From assembly GCA_027600665.1 (NCBI GenBank), contig JADGJL010000020.1, forward strand, positions 18,715 to 82,714: DNA of 64,000 nucleotides, written 5' to 3'. The position numbers and the translations under genes were made by a program. Position 1 is the stretch's first letter. Each line of letters opens with the position of its first letter. The DNA comes from Irineochytrium annulatum. Taxonomy: Eukaryota; Chytridiomycota; Chytridiomycetes; Chytridiales; Chytridiaceae. This document shows positions 48,039 to 60,600 of the stretch, piece after piece. The notes beneath the pieces were generated by a model. The model was not told where the DNA came from. It made no database searches and worked only from the letters and a program-made list of their open reading frames with translations.

Positions 48039-50058
48039 TCACGCCCTTTCACAAATATCCACGGCCTCCTTTTGCGGGCAAGCCGGCATCATGGCGCCGA
48101 CTTCCGCTCCACCCGGGATGTCCCTGCCGGTCACCGCAACCGCGTTCTTCAAAAATTTCTGGAGCTCCATCATCGCCCGCCTTGCCTCGTTAGAGACGGT
48201 AGCCGGCGGAATCGCCGGGGTTGCGGTAGACTTAGTGGTTTCAGCAACGGTGGCGGCCCCTAAGCCTTCCCTCTCGACTTCTTCCAGCGCCCGATCAATC
48301 TCGTCGTCACTCAATCCATTCGGCCCGGCAACATTCGAGCTCTCGCAGCTTTGCCTGCGCTTTGGGTATCTTTCATCAGCTAGCTCTTCATCGTGGTCCT
48401 CTGACGGCGACCTTGCCCTCTTCCGATCGTTTACTTCTGCTTTGACGGCTTCGATAGCGCCTGAATTCTTGACGGGCCCGACGGCCGCGGCGCCTTTGAC
48501 TTCTCCAGCCGCGCCGTGCTTCAAAACTGCCTCAAGGCCGTCATCCTCGATAAACATCCCATTCACCAGCTCCTTCTCTATAATAGACATCTCGACGGCG
48601 TTGGGTGACACTGCCCTCTTCTTAATAACACGACCGTCACGCATCTGCAGCGACTCCAGGCCCGCAGACTCAAGCGACCCTTGCATGAAGACGGCGTCAA
48701 GCTGTCCGTCGCTGTACCCGCCGGTCATAAACGGCTGCAACAGGTCGCTCGCGCAGTAGAGATCGCCATCGGCCTTCCTCTTCATCCCTGACGGACGCTC
48801 GAACGACGACGAGCCACAAATGGTTGAAAGGTCGAGACCCACGAACGGCGCCGCCCTAGGCAGTGGCAGCTGCGCCGGTCCGTTCCCTACGCCGTCACAT
48901 CCCAGGGCGAGCGCGTCTCCCATCATCATGTCTCCCATCAGATCGCTCATGTGCAGACCCCCGGCGCTGAGCACATCGCTGACAGACGCCGACGCGAGTT
49001 CCTGGGCCGCGGTCGTATACTCGTTGCCCCGCATTTGCATGTTAAGCTCATTCAGACACTCGTTTAGGCACTCATCGAGCTCATCGTCGGTATCCTCATC
49101 GTCGCTGCTGGTCCAGCCGAACTTGCCACCGGTGACCGGAGCCGGGGGTGGCGGCGGAGGTCCAATGCCTCCAGGGCCAGCAATGTCAGGCGTCTTGCCT
49201 TCCAACCGAGAGAGAAATGCCGGAAGACCGCGAACTCCCTTCGAGAAGAGTCGCTTGGTCTTATAAACGTAGCATAATAACAAAGATTATTAGCCAAAAA
49301 GGTCCCAGCGGGGTCGAGCGAGGGGGCTGGGCTAATAAAAACTTACGCCACAGCCCGATTGACCCCTCTTCTTCAGCCGGAACCCGCCGTGCTCCTTCAA
49401 CACCCTCAGATCCTCAAACGTTATCCGAATGTTATCGGTAAGCTGATGATCGTGGAACATGATGACCTGTCAAATTCCAATCAGACGGTGTTCTCACCCG
49501 TCCGGGACTCTTTTGCTCAACAAACTTACCACTTCGTGAACGGCAAGCCCCGTCACTCTCTTCAGGTAGTATTTAAACTCCACAATCTGCGATTGCAGCG
49601 TTAGCCACAGCTCGCAGTTCAACAGAGTAGTGGGACAGCGATTGCAACAAAAAGTTCAGACCCCCGCCCCCTTCCCCCTTTCCTCTCCAGCGATAGCCCC
49701 AGACCAGATAGCCCACAGAGAAGGGAAGATGGGAGCACTGGGGGGTCGCGGGGACCAGAGGTCGAAATCTTACCGTCCATGAGGGTTTGAAGAGAACCTC
49801 CTCCTTCACGGACGGTGCCAGTGGCTCAGCGTCGTCCCGCCACAGGTCGAGGACGAGGGCGTTGCGCTTGAGGAGGTAGTTTTGAAGGTCTGAACATGGC
49901 TGTAGGCAGCAGTAGCGCTGGCGGTCGCCCGAGATGGCAAGATCGACAGTCGGTGACGGTGGAGTCAGCGGCTCCGTCGGTCGCTCTTCGGGGCTGACCG
50001 GGCTGGGGTAGTCGTTCTTCAGGTCCGGTGGAGAGAGAGGACGGAGTGAAAGGGACAT
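48039..50058 (-). CDS. Unrecognised protein with a possible beta-grasp segment and acidic tail
   Basis: Four exons chain in phase: 50058-49774, 49586-49530, 49466-49347 and 49259-48039, giving about 560 aa. An ATG at 50148 is an alternative start. The first exon is Pro/Ser-rich (SPPDLKNDYPSPVSPEERPT) and ends in DLQNYLLKRNALVLDLWRDD. The small second and third exons give EFKYYLKRVTGLAVHEV and MFHDHQLTDNIRITFEDLRV, then LKEHGGFRLKKRG. This hydrophobic/polar pattern suggests a beta-grasp (ubiquitin-like) fold; that is inference. The rest is a long Glu/Asp/Ala-rich region with several basic nuclear-signal-like patches (PKRRQ, KKRA). No family recognised. Confidence 0.6.
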
Positions 50059-50148
50059 GACCGCCAAACCAAATTTTGCGATGACCTTGCGATGGCCCAA
50101 TGCCGGAACGCAACTTCTACCTGAAATGATAGCAAAATAGCTCATCAT

Positions 50149-50565
50149 CGACGTATGCTACGCTAACGCAATTCCCCATCTTTAGCCATGGCGATCGCTG
50201 CAGATATTGACTGTGGGCGTCAGCAGAGTACTCAACATCTCTTCTAACATGACGGGCTTCAGGTTTATCTAGCAAAATGAGTACCATGTCCACTCATAAG
50301 TGCATCTGGTGAATTATACGTATTATTAAAATAGTTAATTCGACAACAATGCCGAAATTTCGATTGGCTGTAACTTTGGGCGCACATCATTACTTCAAAA
50401 ATGTTTTATGACAAGAATGCTATCAAGTTAGGACTACAAGGTGTACTTGGGAAAACAAACCAAAACAACCACAAAGAAAAGGGAGGAAAAGAACGATTAT
50501 CGTAAGTGTTCAGAGAAATCTCGCATTAACATGGATTTTAAACACGGACACCCCCAACGATTTCA
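50149..50565. other. AT-rich intergenic region
   Basis: About 420 bases, noticeably AT-rich, between the unrecognised gene and the 3' end of the kinase gene. No gene seen; it should hold the kinase 3' UTR and the promoter of the neighbour. Confidence 0.45.
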
Positions 50566-53500
50566 TCAATCAACGGGCTCAACCGCACCCGGCGCCGTCG
50601 CCACCTCCGTTACGACCTCCCCATCATTTGGGGTCACGACCTGCTCCGTCGTCGTGTATGCTGGAAGTTGCGTTGTCGTCTGCCTCTGCTGGTTCCATGC
50701 GCCATGCTGCGGTGGGCCATCCCCGCGATAGGAGGGAAATCCGCCGCCAATCGGGCCAAAGGGCATCCCGTTCCCGAATACAGCTGCCGGAGGGCCCGGC
50801 GGCGTCGGCGGCAAGAGCGGCACCGGCGGCGGCGGCGGCGCGCCCGGCGATCCGCCGAACACGAAGGGGTGGCCACGTCCCGGATAATTAAAGTTGAAGG
50901 CATTGTCCGCCCTCGCCGCCGCTGTTGCACGTACGCGTGCCTGGGCGGCCTCGCGCGCGGCGGCTGAGGCGGCCATTTTGGCCTCTATAGCACCCCGCCG
51001 CGCCTGCTGGTTCGCCTCTCGGGCCTCGGCCGCCCCCCACCTCTCCTCCCGGCCAACCTCGAGGGCCTCAGCTGCCTCCCGCATGTGCTCTAACTCCGCC
51101 TCGCGGGCCTCATCCGCTTCCGTCGGTTCAAACCTGTACTTCTCGTCGTCCTTCCTCTGCATAAGTTCCGTCATCGCGTCCCTAAGGGACGCATGCTCTC
51201 CGACCAGCGCGTTCAACCCAAAAGTCCCCACCATCGGGCCGCCCTTGTTCTCGACCGGATTCACAATCCTGGTGATGGCGCCCCGCGGTAGCGACCCCAG
51301 CCGGCAATACTCCTCGAGGCACGATAGGAAGTCGGACTGTGAGGTCTCGAATATGGCGTCGCCCCAGTAGTGCGTCCAGAACTGGCGCGCGTCCTCGTTC
51401 GGGATCCGACGGTTCATAAGGGAGGAGGTAGAGGAGGAGGATGAGGAGGACGAGCCATGTCGATGCGGGCTTCGGTGGTCGCCTCTTCCGGGGCGGCCAG
51501 GTCCCCCGCCACGGCCGCCGCCACCGCGACCCGCGCCGCCGCCAGCACCGCCGCGGCCAAAGCCTTCGCGGTGATCGCGGGGCAAGCCTCCCCGGCCCAT
51601 TGGCGTCGATGGGGAGGCCGGCATTGAGGCCTGTCTCGCCATGCCGGGTGCGACTGGTGGAGTGGCGGGTGCGGGCTCGCTTGGGTTAGCCTTCGCGAGG
51701 AAGCCAAAGAGGCTGGAAAGGATGCCGCCGCCGGATTTATCCGGCGGGGTTGAGCCGGAGGAAGGAGTCGTTGGCGTGGCCGGTGTAGTGGACATTTTCG
51801 ATCCCTTGTCGGAATCCGCCCGCTTCTTCGCGGCAGCCTTGTGGATCTTGTGCTTCCGCTTCTGCATCTTCTGCTCGAGCCTTTCGAGTTGTTTCGCGTA
51901 CTTCTTTTGCTCCCGTTGCAGCGCTTTGTCCGGGGACCGCTCCTGACCAGAGTCCGAATCGGAGGACTCCGAGGATGTGCTGCTGTCGTCGTCCTCCATT
52001 TCGTCGTTGACCTCTTCCCCGACAGTTTCGCCCATGCTGTCGGCTCTCCTCGGTGCATAATGGAGTTCTGGGACCGACGAAGTTCTCGAGGAGCTTGAAG
52101 ATCCCACTTGAGATGACGCCAACTGTATTTCGGCCTCGGCGGCTGCCTTTTGCAAATCTTTCGCAAAGCTGTCGATGGCCTCGGACTGCGTATTAAGTTT
52201 GACAGTTCCGTTGTTGAGCGCTTTGCCGAGAACCGCCATCTTCCGCTGCAGGTCGGCCTGGATGCCTGCAGGAAGAGCCGACGTCATGTTGCTAACTATT
52301 GACCGCAAAAGTATCGAATTAAGCAAGGCAGTTGCACCACAAAGCACAAAGTCTTACCCCACTGTCCCCAGCTGCCTTCCTCGAAATTCAGTTTAAAGTT
52401 CGGATCGTCCGGAAGGGACATCGCGTCCGGTGGCAAGGACTCTGAAAAAAATCGCGTTGGGCCCAGATATTAAGGCAAATTTTTTGAGTGACTTACCCAT
52501 CGCCGACGACATCAGCGATCCAAACCCGGAATCGCTATTGCTCTCTCTCTTCACCGCCTTTTTCGCCTCCCTCGCGAATCCCGGTGAAACAAATTGAACG
52601 TCCTCCACGACAACCTCATTTTTCGGTGTCCTTGGCGTCCTCGGGGACTGCGCTTCATCTACCACGGACCCAACGATCGGCATCCTCGCCTGGGCCGCCG
52701 CATTCGCCCTAGCCGCGGCCTCCTTCCTCGAGCCCGCCTCGGCCTCCTCCAGCACGCCCTTGACCGTAACGGACACGCTCGAGAAGCTGGGCCTCTGGAG
52801 CGGGTCCGGGTGCCAGCACCCGTTCATGAGCTGCCACATTTTGTCGCTGCAGCACGCCCTGCCGTCGTTGCCTTCGTGCTCAGGTCTCATAGGCCTCGAG
52901 TTGTTGTTAACAACCGATTGGTAAATAAGGGCGTCGGGGACGTGGGAAAGGGGGATGTCGCCCTCGGTCAGAACCTCGTAGCAGGTCATGGCGAAGGCGT
53001 AGACGTCGATGGCGGGGGTCGCAGGGCGGCCGGAGAGGCGCTCGGGGGCCATCCAGCGGAGCGTGCCAGAGATTTGGCCTTGGGACATGGTTTGGCGGGT
53101 GGAGGTAATCTTTTTGAGAGAGGCGAAACCGAAGTCGGAGACGTAAGCCGTGCCGTGCTCGTCCACCTGCAAGGGAGTCAGCCTTGATTTTTCAATGACT
53201 ATGGTCGGCTCACCAAAACGTTGATGGCTTTCAGGTCGCCATGAATGACGTTCCGCGAGTGCAAATACTGCATCCCCTGCGAGACTTCATATAGCAGCTT
53301 TACCATCCTCGGGACATCTCCCGGGTGCCGATCGAGATACTGCAGCGCGTGCCCGTTCTCCATGAACCTCGACATCATAAACGGCGGCTCGGCCGACGCG
53401 CACGCGCCCAAGAGCGACAGGACGTGTGGGTGTCGAAGCGGGTACCACGCCTTGACCTCGCGATGGAAATCATCGCGGAGGCGGTTTGTGTCGAGGCGGA

Positions 53501-54668
53501 CAAGGAGGCGCTTGATGGCGACGGTCGTGTGGCCGAGCCAGACGCCCTTCGCGACCTCGCCAAACCCGCCTCGGGCGATGGTGTCTCCGATGTCGACCTC
53601 CCAGCGTGTGATCGACCAGTCCTGGACGACAGGAGGGGGCACATTTTGGGATGCGCGTCGCAACTGACCGAGGGCCTTCTCCATGAAGAGGCGCTCGAGG
53701 TTCTTCTCGAGGCTTTTGTCGACGTGAGCGGCAAGATTTTTTTGTAAGGCCTGAAGGATGGTCAGGCAACCATTTAAACCAAGTTGTGTTACCTCCATCG
53801 CCTCCATATATTCTTGCTGTCTCAGTTCTAGTGCATTTAAGATCTATATCAGGATGTGAGCTTCAAGTTTACGGGCGGGCACTGATTCACCTTATAATCA
53901 TTGTCGATGAGATGCTGCAAAGTGACCTCCAACTCCTGCATGTCCGCGTCCCGGTCCTCCTTGTCCTCCTCCCTCCATCTCCGCGTATCCACGTCCAACG
54001 CGAGTGACAGGTCCTGCGCGATCGAAGCCAGCTCCTGATGCAAAACCGAGATCTTCGCCTCTATGCTATGCCGGTTCACAAAACGCTGCATAAACTTCTT
54101 CCCCTCCATCTTCTTCACATATTCGTCGGTCGTTTGCAGCACGCTATGAACATTTATAGTCAATATAGAACGGTTGAAGAAGGTAGCTAATGATGACGAA
54201 ACCCCACCTGATGAGGGAGTTCAAATGATTCATTATGTGTGGCGGGAACTCCAGCTCGGTGATCAGCGCGGCCCTCACAGCATCCGAGTCCAGCCCGTTC
54301 CCCTCTGCCTCAATCGCCATGCGGTCTCGCTCCCTCTGCGCAAAGACATTGACCGAGGCCAAGATCCGGTTTGCCCTGTCGACCAGCCTGTCGAGAGCAT
54401 GGCGCTGATGCTTCACCATCCGAATCCCCGAGTAGATGGTGTGGATCAAGGCCGCACAGTGGGCCAGAACGGGGATCGGGAGCAGTCCAACTGATTTGCA
54501 CGCAAGAACGAACGTTTCAGTCAGCGATCCTAGAGCCAGATATGCATGTAATACATGCAACGCAAGTCTCACCAATAATGAGGGAGGCCGGGATGTCGCC
54601 CTAAATCAACAGGCATTGCAGGTTCAGCAGCTAGCACTTGAATGACAACTCACATTGGTGTTCGCCAT
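50566..54668 (-). CDS. TKL protein kinase with MLKL/HeLo-like helical N-terminus and long Arg/Gly-rich tail
   Basis: Multi-exon kinase. Exon 1 is 15 bases (54668-54654, MANTN), exon 2 28 bases (54600-54573), exon 3 starts at 54529; all phases agree. Residues 1 to about 200 are helical and hydrophobic (FVLACKSVGLLPIPVLAHCA; IYSGIRMVKHQRHALDRLVD), like the four-helix N-terminal domain of MLKL/HeLo-type proteins. The kinase domain is complete: IARGGFGEVAKGVW (Gly loop), VAIKRLLV (Lys), VIHGDLKAINVLV (catalytic loop, HGD form), YVSDFGFA (DFG), then GTLRWMAPERLSG. The C-terminal 600 residues contain RGG/RG-rich and Pro-rich low complexity around a compact segment (ARQFWTHYWGDAIFETSQSD). Fungal TKL kinases are patchy; substrates are unknown. 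A role in regulated cell death is only suggested by the layout. Confidence 0.8.
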
Positions 54669-55503
54669 TCTTCACGATCAGTTCTTCCGTAGCCGGGCAC
54701 TGGCAAGATGCGATGAAGCGAGCCGATGCAATCCCGCAAACTCTCTCGAGCCTCGTATCGGGGATGACCCTCGCGGCGTGGCAAATTGAGAAGCCTCGTC
54801 GAGGTCCACGAAACCTAGGCAGACTTTGACAGCCTGCCACTTGCATCCATGAATGGAGGAAGTTACGAAAACGCTTTCAGTGAAAAATTAAAGTCTGTTC
54901 GCGTCCTAACAGCACCTCACTGCTTCGGTTGTTGCGCGATTTTCGGACTTGCCAGGTGTAGTAACCGAAAACTATATTGGGAGAACAGGCCGGGCTTTTG
55001 GGAGCTACGGGCGACATACATATAGCCTGAATTTCACCGCTGGAAGGCTGCTTGCAATTCAGCTAACGCTTAGAGGCCGGACGTCGATGGGGTTGATGCA
55101 TTCTAAAGTCTAAGGGAGTTCGAAGAAGCTCGGCAAACGGAGAATGCGGCCTGCATAGTGCGACAGGCGGAGGACCACAAGCCGCCGATGCATCGATAGA
55201 AGCAACACCACGCCAGCACTGGTCACAGCGAAACCTGATGAAAGACCCCTTGTTTCCTTGTTTCTAAGTCTTACGCGACCCGCCAGACTCCAGCCTGCAT
55301 CGTCGTCGGCCCGGACCAGACCGACGACCTGACCTCAGGACAGAGCGAGGACGAGGGCGGGCCACGACATTGCAACAACCTGGCCTGGCCTGGCTTCCAC
55401 TGCACGTCAAGCCAACTTTCTCACCACCGTGGGTCCAAGGCCCAGGGACCAGCGGAAGGCACCGTGCAACGCCTGATCACATCACCGTGGCCGCTTCGGC
55501 AAG
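54669..55503. other. Long intergenic region, possibly holding upstream exons
   Basis: About 835 bases between divergent genes. On the plus strand a Cys-containing frame (around 55290-55495, including HCNNLAWPGFHCTSS) is open and could be an upstream exon of the membrane protein at 55504, which lacks a visible signal peptide. I cannot confirm the splice sites. Otherwise nothing recognised. Confidence 0.4.
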
Positions 55504-57453
55504 ATGGTCGCCATTCTCATTGATGGCCTTGAGCCGAAGCCGCCCCTTTCGCACCACACGACGACGCCGTCAACGTTAACGCCAACGCCTGCCCCGACGC
55601 CAGCCCCCACCAACCCGCCTGCGTCCAACCCAACCGTGCAGCCTACGGTCTCCACGGGCGTGATTACACCGCCATCGGCCTCAGCGAGCCCATCTTCGAC
55701 CCCCGGCGGACCGTCAACGTCCACTTCAGATCCCAACCCAGCCATTACGGAGCCCTTGCCCCCGCCCGACACTCGAGCCGTCACCCCTGAGCCGGATCCG
55801 ACGACGTCCCCGCGCAAGGTGACGACCCCGCAGACGCCACCCGCGCACGGCGGCACTGGCACTGCGGAGTCCGACAACATGCCAGCTCCCCTCTTCATCC
55901 CATCCCCGTCGTGGACGCCGGGCCCGTTAGCGCCGCCGTTCACGCCGCTGACGCCGACGCCTGTCAGCCCGTCTCCCGACGCGTCGAGTCCGCACGTCGG
56001 CGGCGGGCAGGGCGTGCCGGCTGGAGGTGACAGCAGCGGTGGCGCGATGGGTGGAGCTCCAAGCAATACAGGACATGGCGCGACCGCGGTGGTGATGACG
56101 GTCGCTGGGCTTGTGCTGGTTGTCGCTGCCGTGGCGCTCGCGTTCGTCATGAGGCGACGGATGGAAGCCAGGAGGAGATCGAAGGGAGATCTGGACTGGA
56201 AAAGCTCCGCCGGAGACGGGGGAATGGGTGGGGCCAGAGAGAGGACACATCCGGGCGCTGGTAGCCCGGATGTCACCATTGGGGGTGTCGGGGAATGGGA
56301 CGCAATAATGGACGCGATGGTGAAGAAGAGTACGGTGGTGGACGTCCAGGCGACGCTGGAGGACTACCGTGCGCTGGGAACACGCGAGATGGAACTGGCC
56401 GACGACCAAGTTGACTACAACGGGACGCACACGATGACAATTCATACGGCCGGCGCTCTGGCGGCGTCTAGACGTTGTGAGCGGACGAGCAGCGAGGAGG
56501 ACGACGTCAGCTCACCGACGACGGACGACGGCGTCTCGAACAAGGACCGCGAGACGCTGCATGAGCGGGACGGCGGCGAGGGCGACCGCGAGTTCTTCGC
56601 GGGCGCGGACGCCGAGGAGATGATGCCGCCGGACCTGGATCCACGCGTGACTTGCACGGTTGTGAGCAGACAGTCGTCGATATGGTCGTTCGACCTGCAG
56701 GCGAACGAGGATCGGGGTTGGGGTGGCGACGACTTCCGTGTCGATCCGGTAGCCGATGTGGACGATTGCAGCTTGCGCCAGCTTCGTAATCAGAAGTGTG
56801 GTACCTTCTGCCCTGACACGGAAGACGCGGAAGATATAGCAGGCGTTGAAGAAGTGGTGGCCGTGGAAGAAAACAACGACGAAGAGCCGAAGGGAGAAAC
56901 GACCGCGGCCACGCCGTCCACGCGGATGGCTGCAATTGCGGCGCTCACGGCTTCAACTCGACTCCGCACCTCCCGCATCTTCGCCACGAACGCCATCTCT
57001 GATCGCCCCGACCGACCGCACCCTCCCTGCGTATCCCTACCCACAACCCCGTCATCAGTCGTCGCTATGACGGCGATAACGAGCACGACGCCGGCGTCGT
57101 GCTTAAAATACCCGGGGGATGAGCGCGGCTGTGCCCTGGCGGCCCTGACCGCGATCTTGCACCCCGACCAATCCGACGGGGCTTTATCCCCAACAGCAAC
57201 CGAGGTCGGCGAAAAGCCATCCTCCAAGCGTCGGATACGGATGAAGACGACCTTCACCCCTCCACCAGCGCGCCCGCCGTTAGCCGCCGCTGGCTTCCAC
57301 GCTATCTCGCGGCTAACACACCCGTTCACGCCGTCGCCTTTACGGACGAACACGAGGGTTTCCGTCGCGAGCACAAGGTCTCGGGCGTCGTCAGGTGCCC
57401 TGTCGGTGTCTGGGAGCGAGGTCAGCGAGAGGACCCTCTTCGGGGATGACTAG
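55504..57453 (+). CDS. Single-pass membrane protein with Pro/Thr/Ser-rich outer region
   Basis: One long exon of 649 codons. Residues 15-185 are Pro/Thr/Ser-rich mucin-like sequence, with repeats of the type PTPAPTPAPT, probably O-mannosylated. A transmembrane helix lies at about 192-215 (ATAVVMTVAGLVLVVAAVAL) and is followed by RRRMEARRR, a stop-transfer signal. The cytosolic part is Asp/Glu- and Arg-rich and of low complexity. There is no signal peptide at the ATG at 55504, so the true N-terminus may lie in an upstream exon. The layout resembles the surface protein at 14418-16233. No family recognised; a surface-sensor or wall-associated role is a guess. Confidence 0.6.
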   Translation: MVAILIDGLEPKPPLSHHTTTPSTLTPTPAPTPAPTNPPASNPTVQPTVSTGVITPPSASASPSSTPGGPSTSTSDPNPAITEPLPPPDTRAVTPEPDPTTSPRKVTTPQTPPAHGGTGTAESDNMPAPLFIPSPSWTPGPLAPPFTPLTPTPVSPSPDASSPHVGGGQGVPAGGDSSGGAMGGAPSNTGHGATAVVMTVAGLVLVVAAVALAFVMRRRMEARRRSKGDLDWKSSAGDGGMGGARERTHPGAGSPDVTIGGVGEWDAIMDAMVKKSTVVDVQATLEDYRALGTREMELADDQVDYNGTHTMTIHTAGALAASRRCERTSSEEDDVSSPTTDDGVSNKDRETLHERDGGEGDREFFAGADAEEMMPPDLDPRVTCTVVSRQSSIWSFDLQANEDRGWGGDDFRVDPVADVDDCSLRQLRNQKCGTFCPDTEDAEDIAGVEEVVAVEENNDEEPKGETTAATPSTRMAAIAALTASTRLRTSRIFATNAISDRPDRPHPPCVSLPTTPSSVVAMTAITSTTPASCLKYPGDERGCALAALTAILHPDQSDGALSPTATEVGEKPSSKRRIRMKTTFTPPPARPPLAAAGFHAISRLTHPFTPSPLRTNTRVSVASTRSRASSGALSVSGSEVSERTLFGDD

Positions 57454-57685
57454 GCGGGGTGCACAAACACACAACCGGGAAAAAAAAGGCAGAAAAAATG
57501 AGGCGGGGCGATTGTATGAGACCTTAGAGTGGATTGTCCTTACTTACTCAATCAATCAAGTTGGTGTTCCAATCAGTGTTTTGATCGGTCGTCAAACATC
57601 ATAGGAGTTATTGCGCATCCCCATATCCAGGCCCGCTGCCGTTGAACGATCGTCCGCACGCAGCTACCAGCCGCAAAGGGCCTCG

Positions 57686-60600
57686 ATGATCCTCTCGCGC
57701 CCATCTTGCCCCGACAGGCCCGGCGCCACCGCCGCCCAGAAGCCAGCGCAGTACACCTGGACGCCAGAACCCTTTACAGACCGTCGACCGCGGCAGCAGT
57801 CGCAGCAGTCGCACCGCCGGCCCAAATCTTCATCTTCGCACCGCCTGGGATCGAACATGGGATCCTCGAACCTGGCCGACGATGGCAACGGCTCCGCGTC
57901 ATCCTCCTCGATCCTGCGGCCCAGCCACGATCGTTGGTCTGGCGCACCGGACGGCCCGGACAGCCTGGACCGGGAGATGGAGTCGGACTACAATGACCTC
58001 ACGGCAGACCTGTCGCTCGCGACCCGCGTGACGCGGGACGACGACGACGATAAGAGCAGTTATGCGCGCAATCACGACCCGCGGCCCGTGGCTCTGGCTG
58101 CCGTGTCGGCCGTGACGGCGCGACGTAGGGTCAGCGGAACCGGCAGTCTCACGACGAACGTAGGCGGGGACGTGCGGCGATGCGACGACGGTGGCGCGGT
58201 GGCGCGCGGAAGCAGGCCCATGGAGCACGCCTCGATGGAGCTTTTGGGCGGCATGGGGTCTGCCGATGTGTTGGGGGACGAGGAGGATAATGGGGAGAGG
58301 GGGGACGAGGACGACAGCAGCGTGCAGGGAATCTTGAGGGATCGATTCGAGATGCTGATAGATGCCCAAATCAAGCAGTCGAACATGACGCTGGTGCGGG
58401 GATTTCCTTTTTTTCTTTTGGCTTGCGCTTCCAGTTGTCTTGAGTTAATTTTTTTTGTTGTCCCCATAGAACCCCTTCAAGGAGGAGGCGGATCCGCCTT
58501 TTGACATCGCGAAAATGATGCGGGAGCTTCACCAACGCACGCGCCCCGCGTCCCATAGCAGTCCTCGGCGGTCCCGACCGACCCTCTCTCCGGACTACGA
58601 GAGCCGCTCGGGCTCTCCCTCGCCAATTTTAGATGCCCGCCGCCTTGTAAACCCGTACGCCCCTTCGCCGTCGGACGCGTCGCCCGGCGGCGCCTTGTCC
58701 GCTTCTCGAGACTTTGATCGCGTTTTGCTGGCGGACGGGCTTAGTCCGGAGCGGGCTGCGGCGAATTATGGTGGGGACGACCAGATCGTCTTCGATGGAT
58801 ACGAGGAGGACCGGATTGGCCAAGAGACCCCGCGGTCGTCAAGTGGACCGACGAACGCGAGCACATTCCTCGCGTCACAGGGACGGTGGACTTCTACTCA
58901 GACCGGCTCGACCAACGGACAAAGGGGGCGATCCGGGACGAAGTCATCGACGGCGACGGGCGCGAGGGCCACCTCCTCATCCCCCAAAAAGCAGTCGGTG
59001 GGTGAGAACGTCTCATCGGGGAAGGGTGGTTTGGCGGAGCAAGGCAAGAGCTCGAGCCGGGGTTCGCCAAAGAAGCAGGCTTCGTTCGGGGACAGCAACA
59101 GCTCCTCCGCGTTCCAGCAACCGACGCATGAAGCCTCTGGGCGCCGGGCCGGCGCACCGCCGAGCATCAATACGGCCGCTAGTGGGGCGTCTCGCAAGGC
59201 GCAGCCGGTGTCGCCGCTGTCGGCATTAACAAATATGTCGTCGGGCGTCGGAAGTGTATATTCGCACGCGCCGAACCTTGCCAGGCTAGCGCATCCGATG
59301 GGAGGCGCGTCGTCTATGCGGTTATCGGATCAGGGTCCGGCGATGGTGCCGAGAGTCTGCGACCTCGCCGAACCGATCCAACATTTGGGCTTATTGAATC
59401 TGCCAGAAGACTCTAATAGCCGAGGTCAGTTGGATTGATATCACTAGTGATGGCTCGGACGCCGAATTAACGTTATCTCCGGGCGAACAGCCGTCCTTAA
59501 TGCCCTTCGCGTGCTCCAAGCGAAGGTGTACTCCCTGGAAACCGAGAAGCGCTCGGCCAACACCCGCATCGAGACGCTCGAAACCGACCTTACGCGCACG
59601 GCCCAGCTCCTCCTTGACGCCCAGCGCTCGAAGCACCACCCCGCGAACCAAGTGCAAGCGCTTCAAACGCAGCTCGAGGACATGCAGCGGGCGCTCGAGC
59701 GGGAGCGTCGGATTGCCGAGGTCAGCCACGAGGCGCACGGAATCGCCGCGACGCTAATTAAGGATGCCGAGGACAAGGCGCGACGGGCCGAACGGAGGCT
59801 GGAGAAGGAGAAGTCGCGAGGCGAGGCGGATAAGATGCAGCGCGCGAGGACTGAGCACGCGGCGAGGGCGGAGAAGGAGCGGAGGGTCTGGGAGGAGCGC
59901 ATGCGGTCGCAGATTGAGGTGGAGAGCGTCGAGGACGAGGAGTTAGAGCAGACTCCGGCTGCGCCTCCGCTGCCGGCCGAGAAGGGGCAGAAGGTCCAGC
60001 AGCGCTCAAGCGTCGTCGGCCTGAACGAGGAGGGCATTGACAGGTGGGCGTCCATTGACGGTGGGATGCAGGTGGCGGACTCGCTGGAAGCTAAGCAACG
60101 CGAGGAGCAGATGCGGCTTCAAGAGCAGCAGGAAGAGCTTCTCCGGAAGCAGGAGGCGCTTCGGCAGCAGCACCTGGAACACCAACAGCAGTTTGCTTAC
60201 CTGCAAGAGCAACAACTCATGCAGCTGAGGCAGCACGAAGAGGAGAGGAGGCATATTGAGACCGAGGAGAAGAGGAGGTTGGAGGAGCAGGATAGAGTGC
60301 GGAGGCAGGCGGAAGCGAGAGAGCAGCAAGGAATTAGGAGAAGCCAGACCCGGCAGGAGAAAACCGCCGCCGCGCACCAGTTCGATATGCAGACGCAAAT
60401 CCCCTCACGGGTCAATATATTTAGCGATGAGGCCGTGCAGACCGTTGAGCCTGCAGCCGTGGTTCCACCCTCTTCGCAGGTGCAGAATGCAAATACTATT
60501 ACGGAGCCGAGAGGCGCATTGAGGGCGCAACCCTCAAACCTTGACTTGCGACGACAACCCTCCCCGAGTGTTTCAGCAGTGTCGTTCGCAGACGTCATGG

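Noticed and set aside
48091..48759. Plus-strand frame of 222 codons
   Set aside because: It is fully antisense to the acidic tail of the gene at 48039-50058, rich in Ser/Ala, with no family signature.
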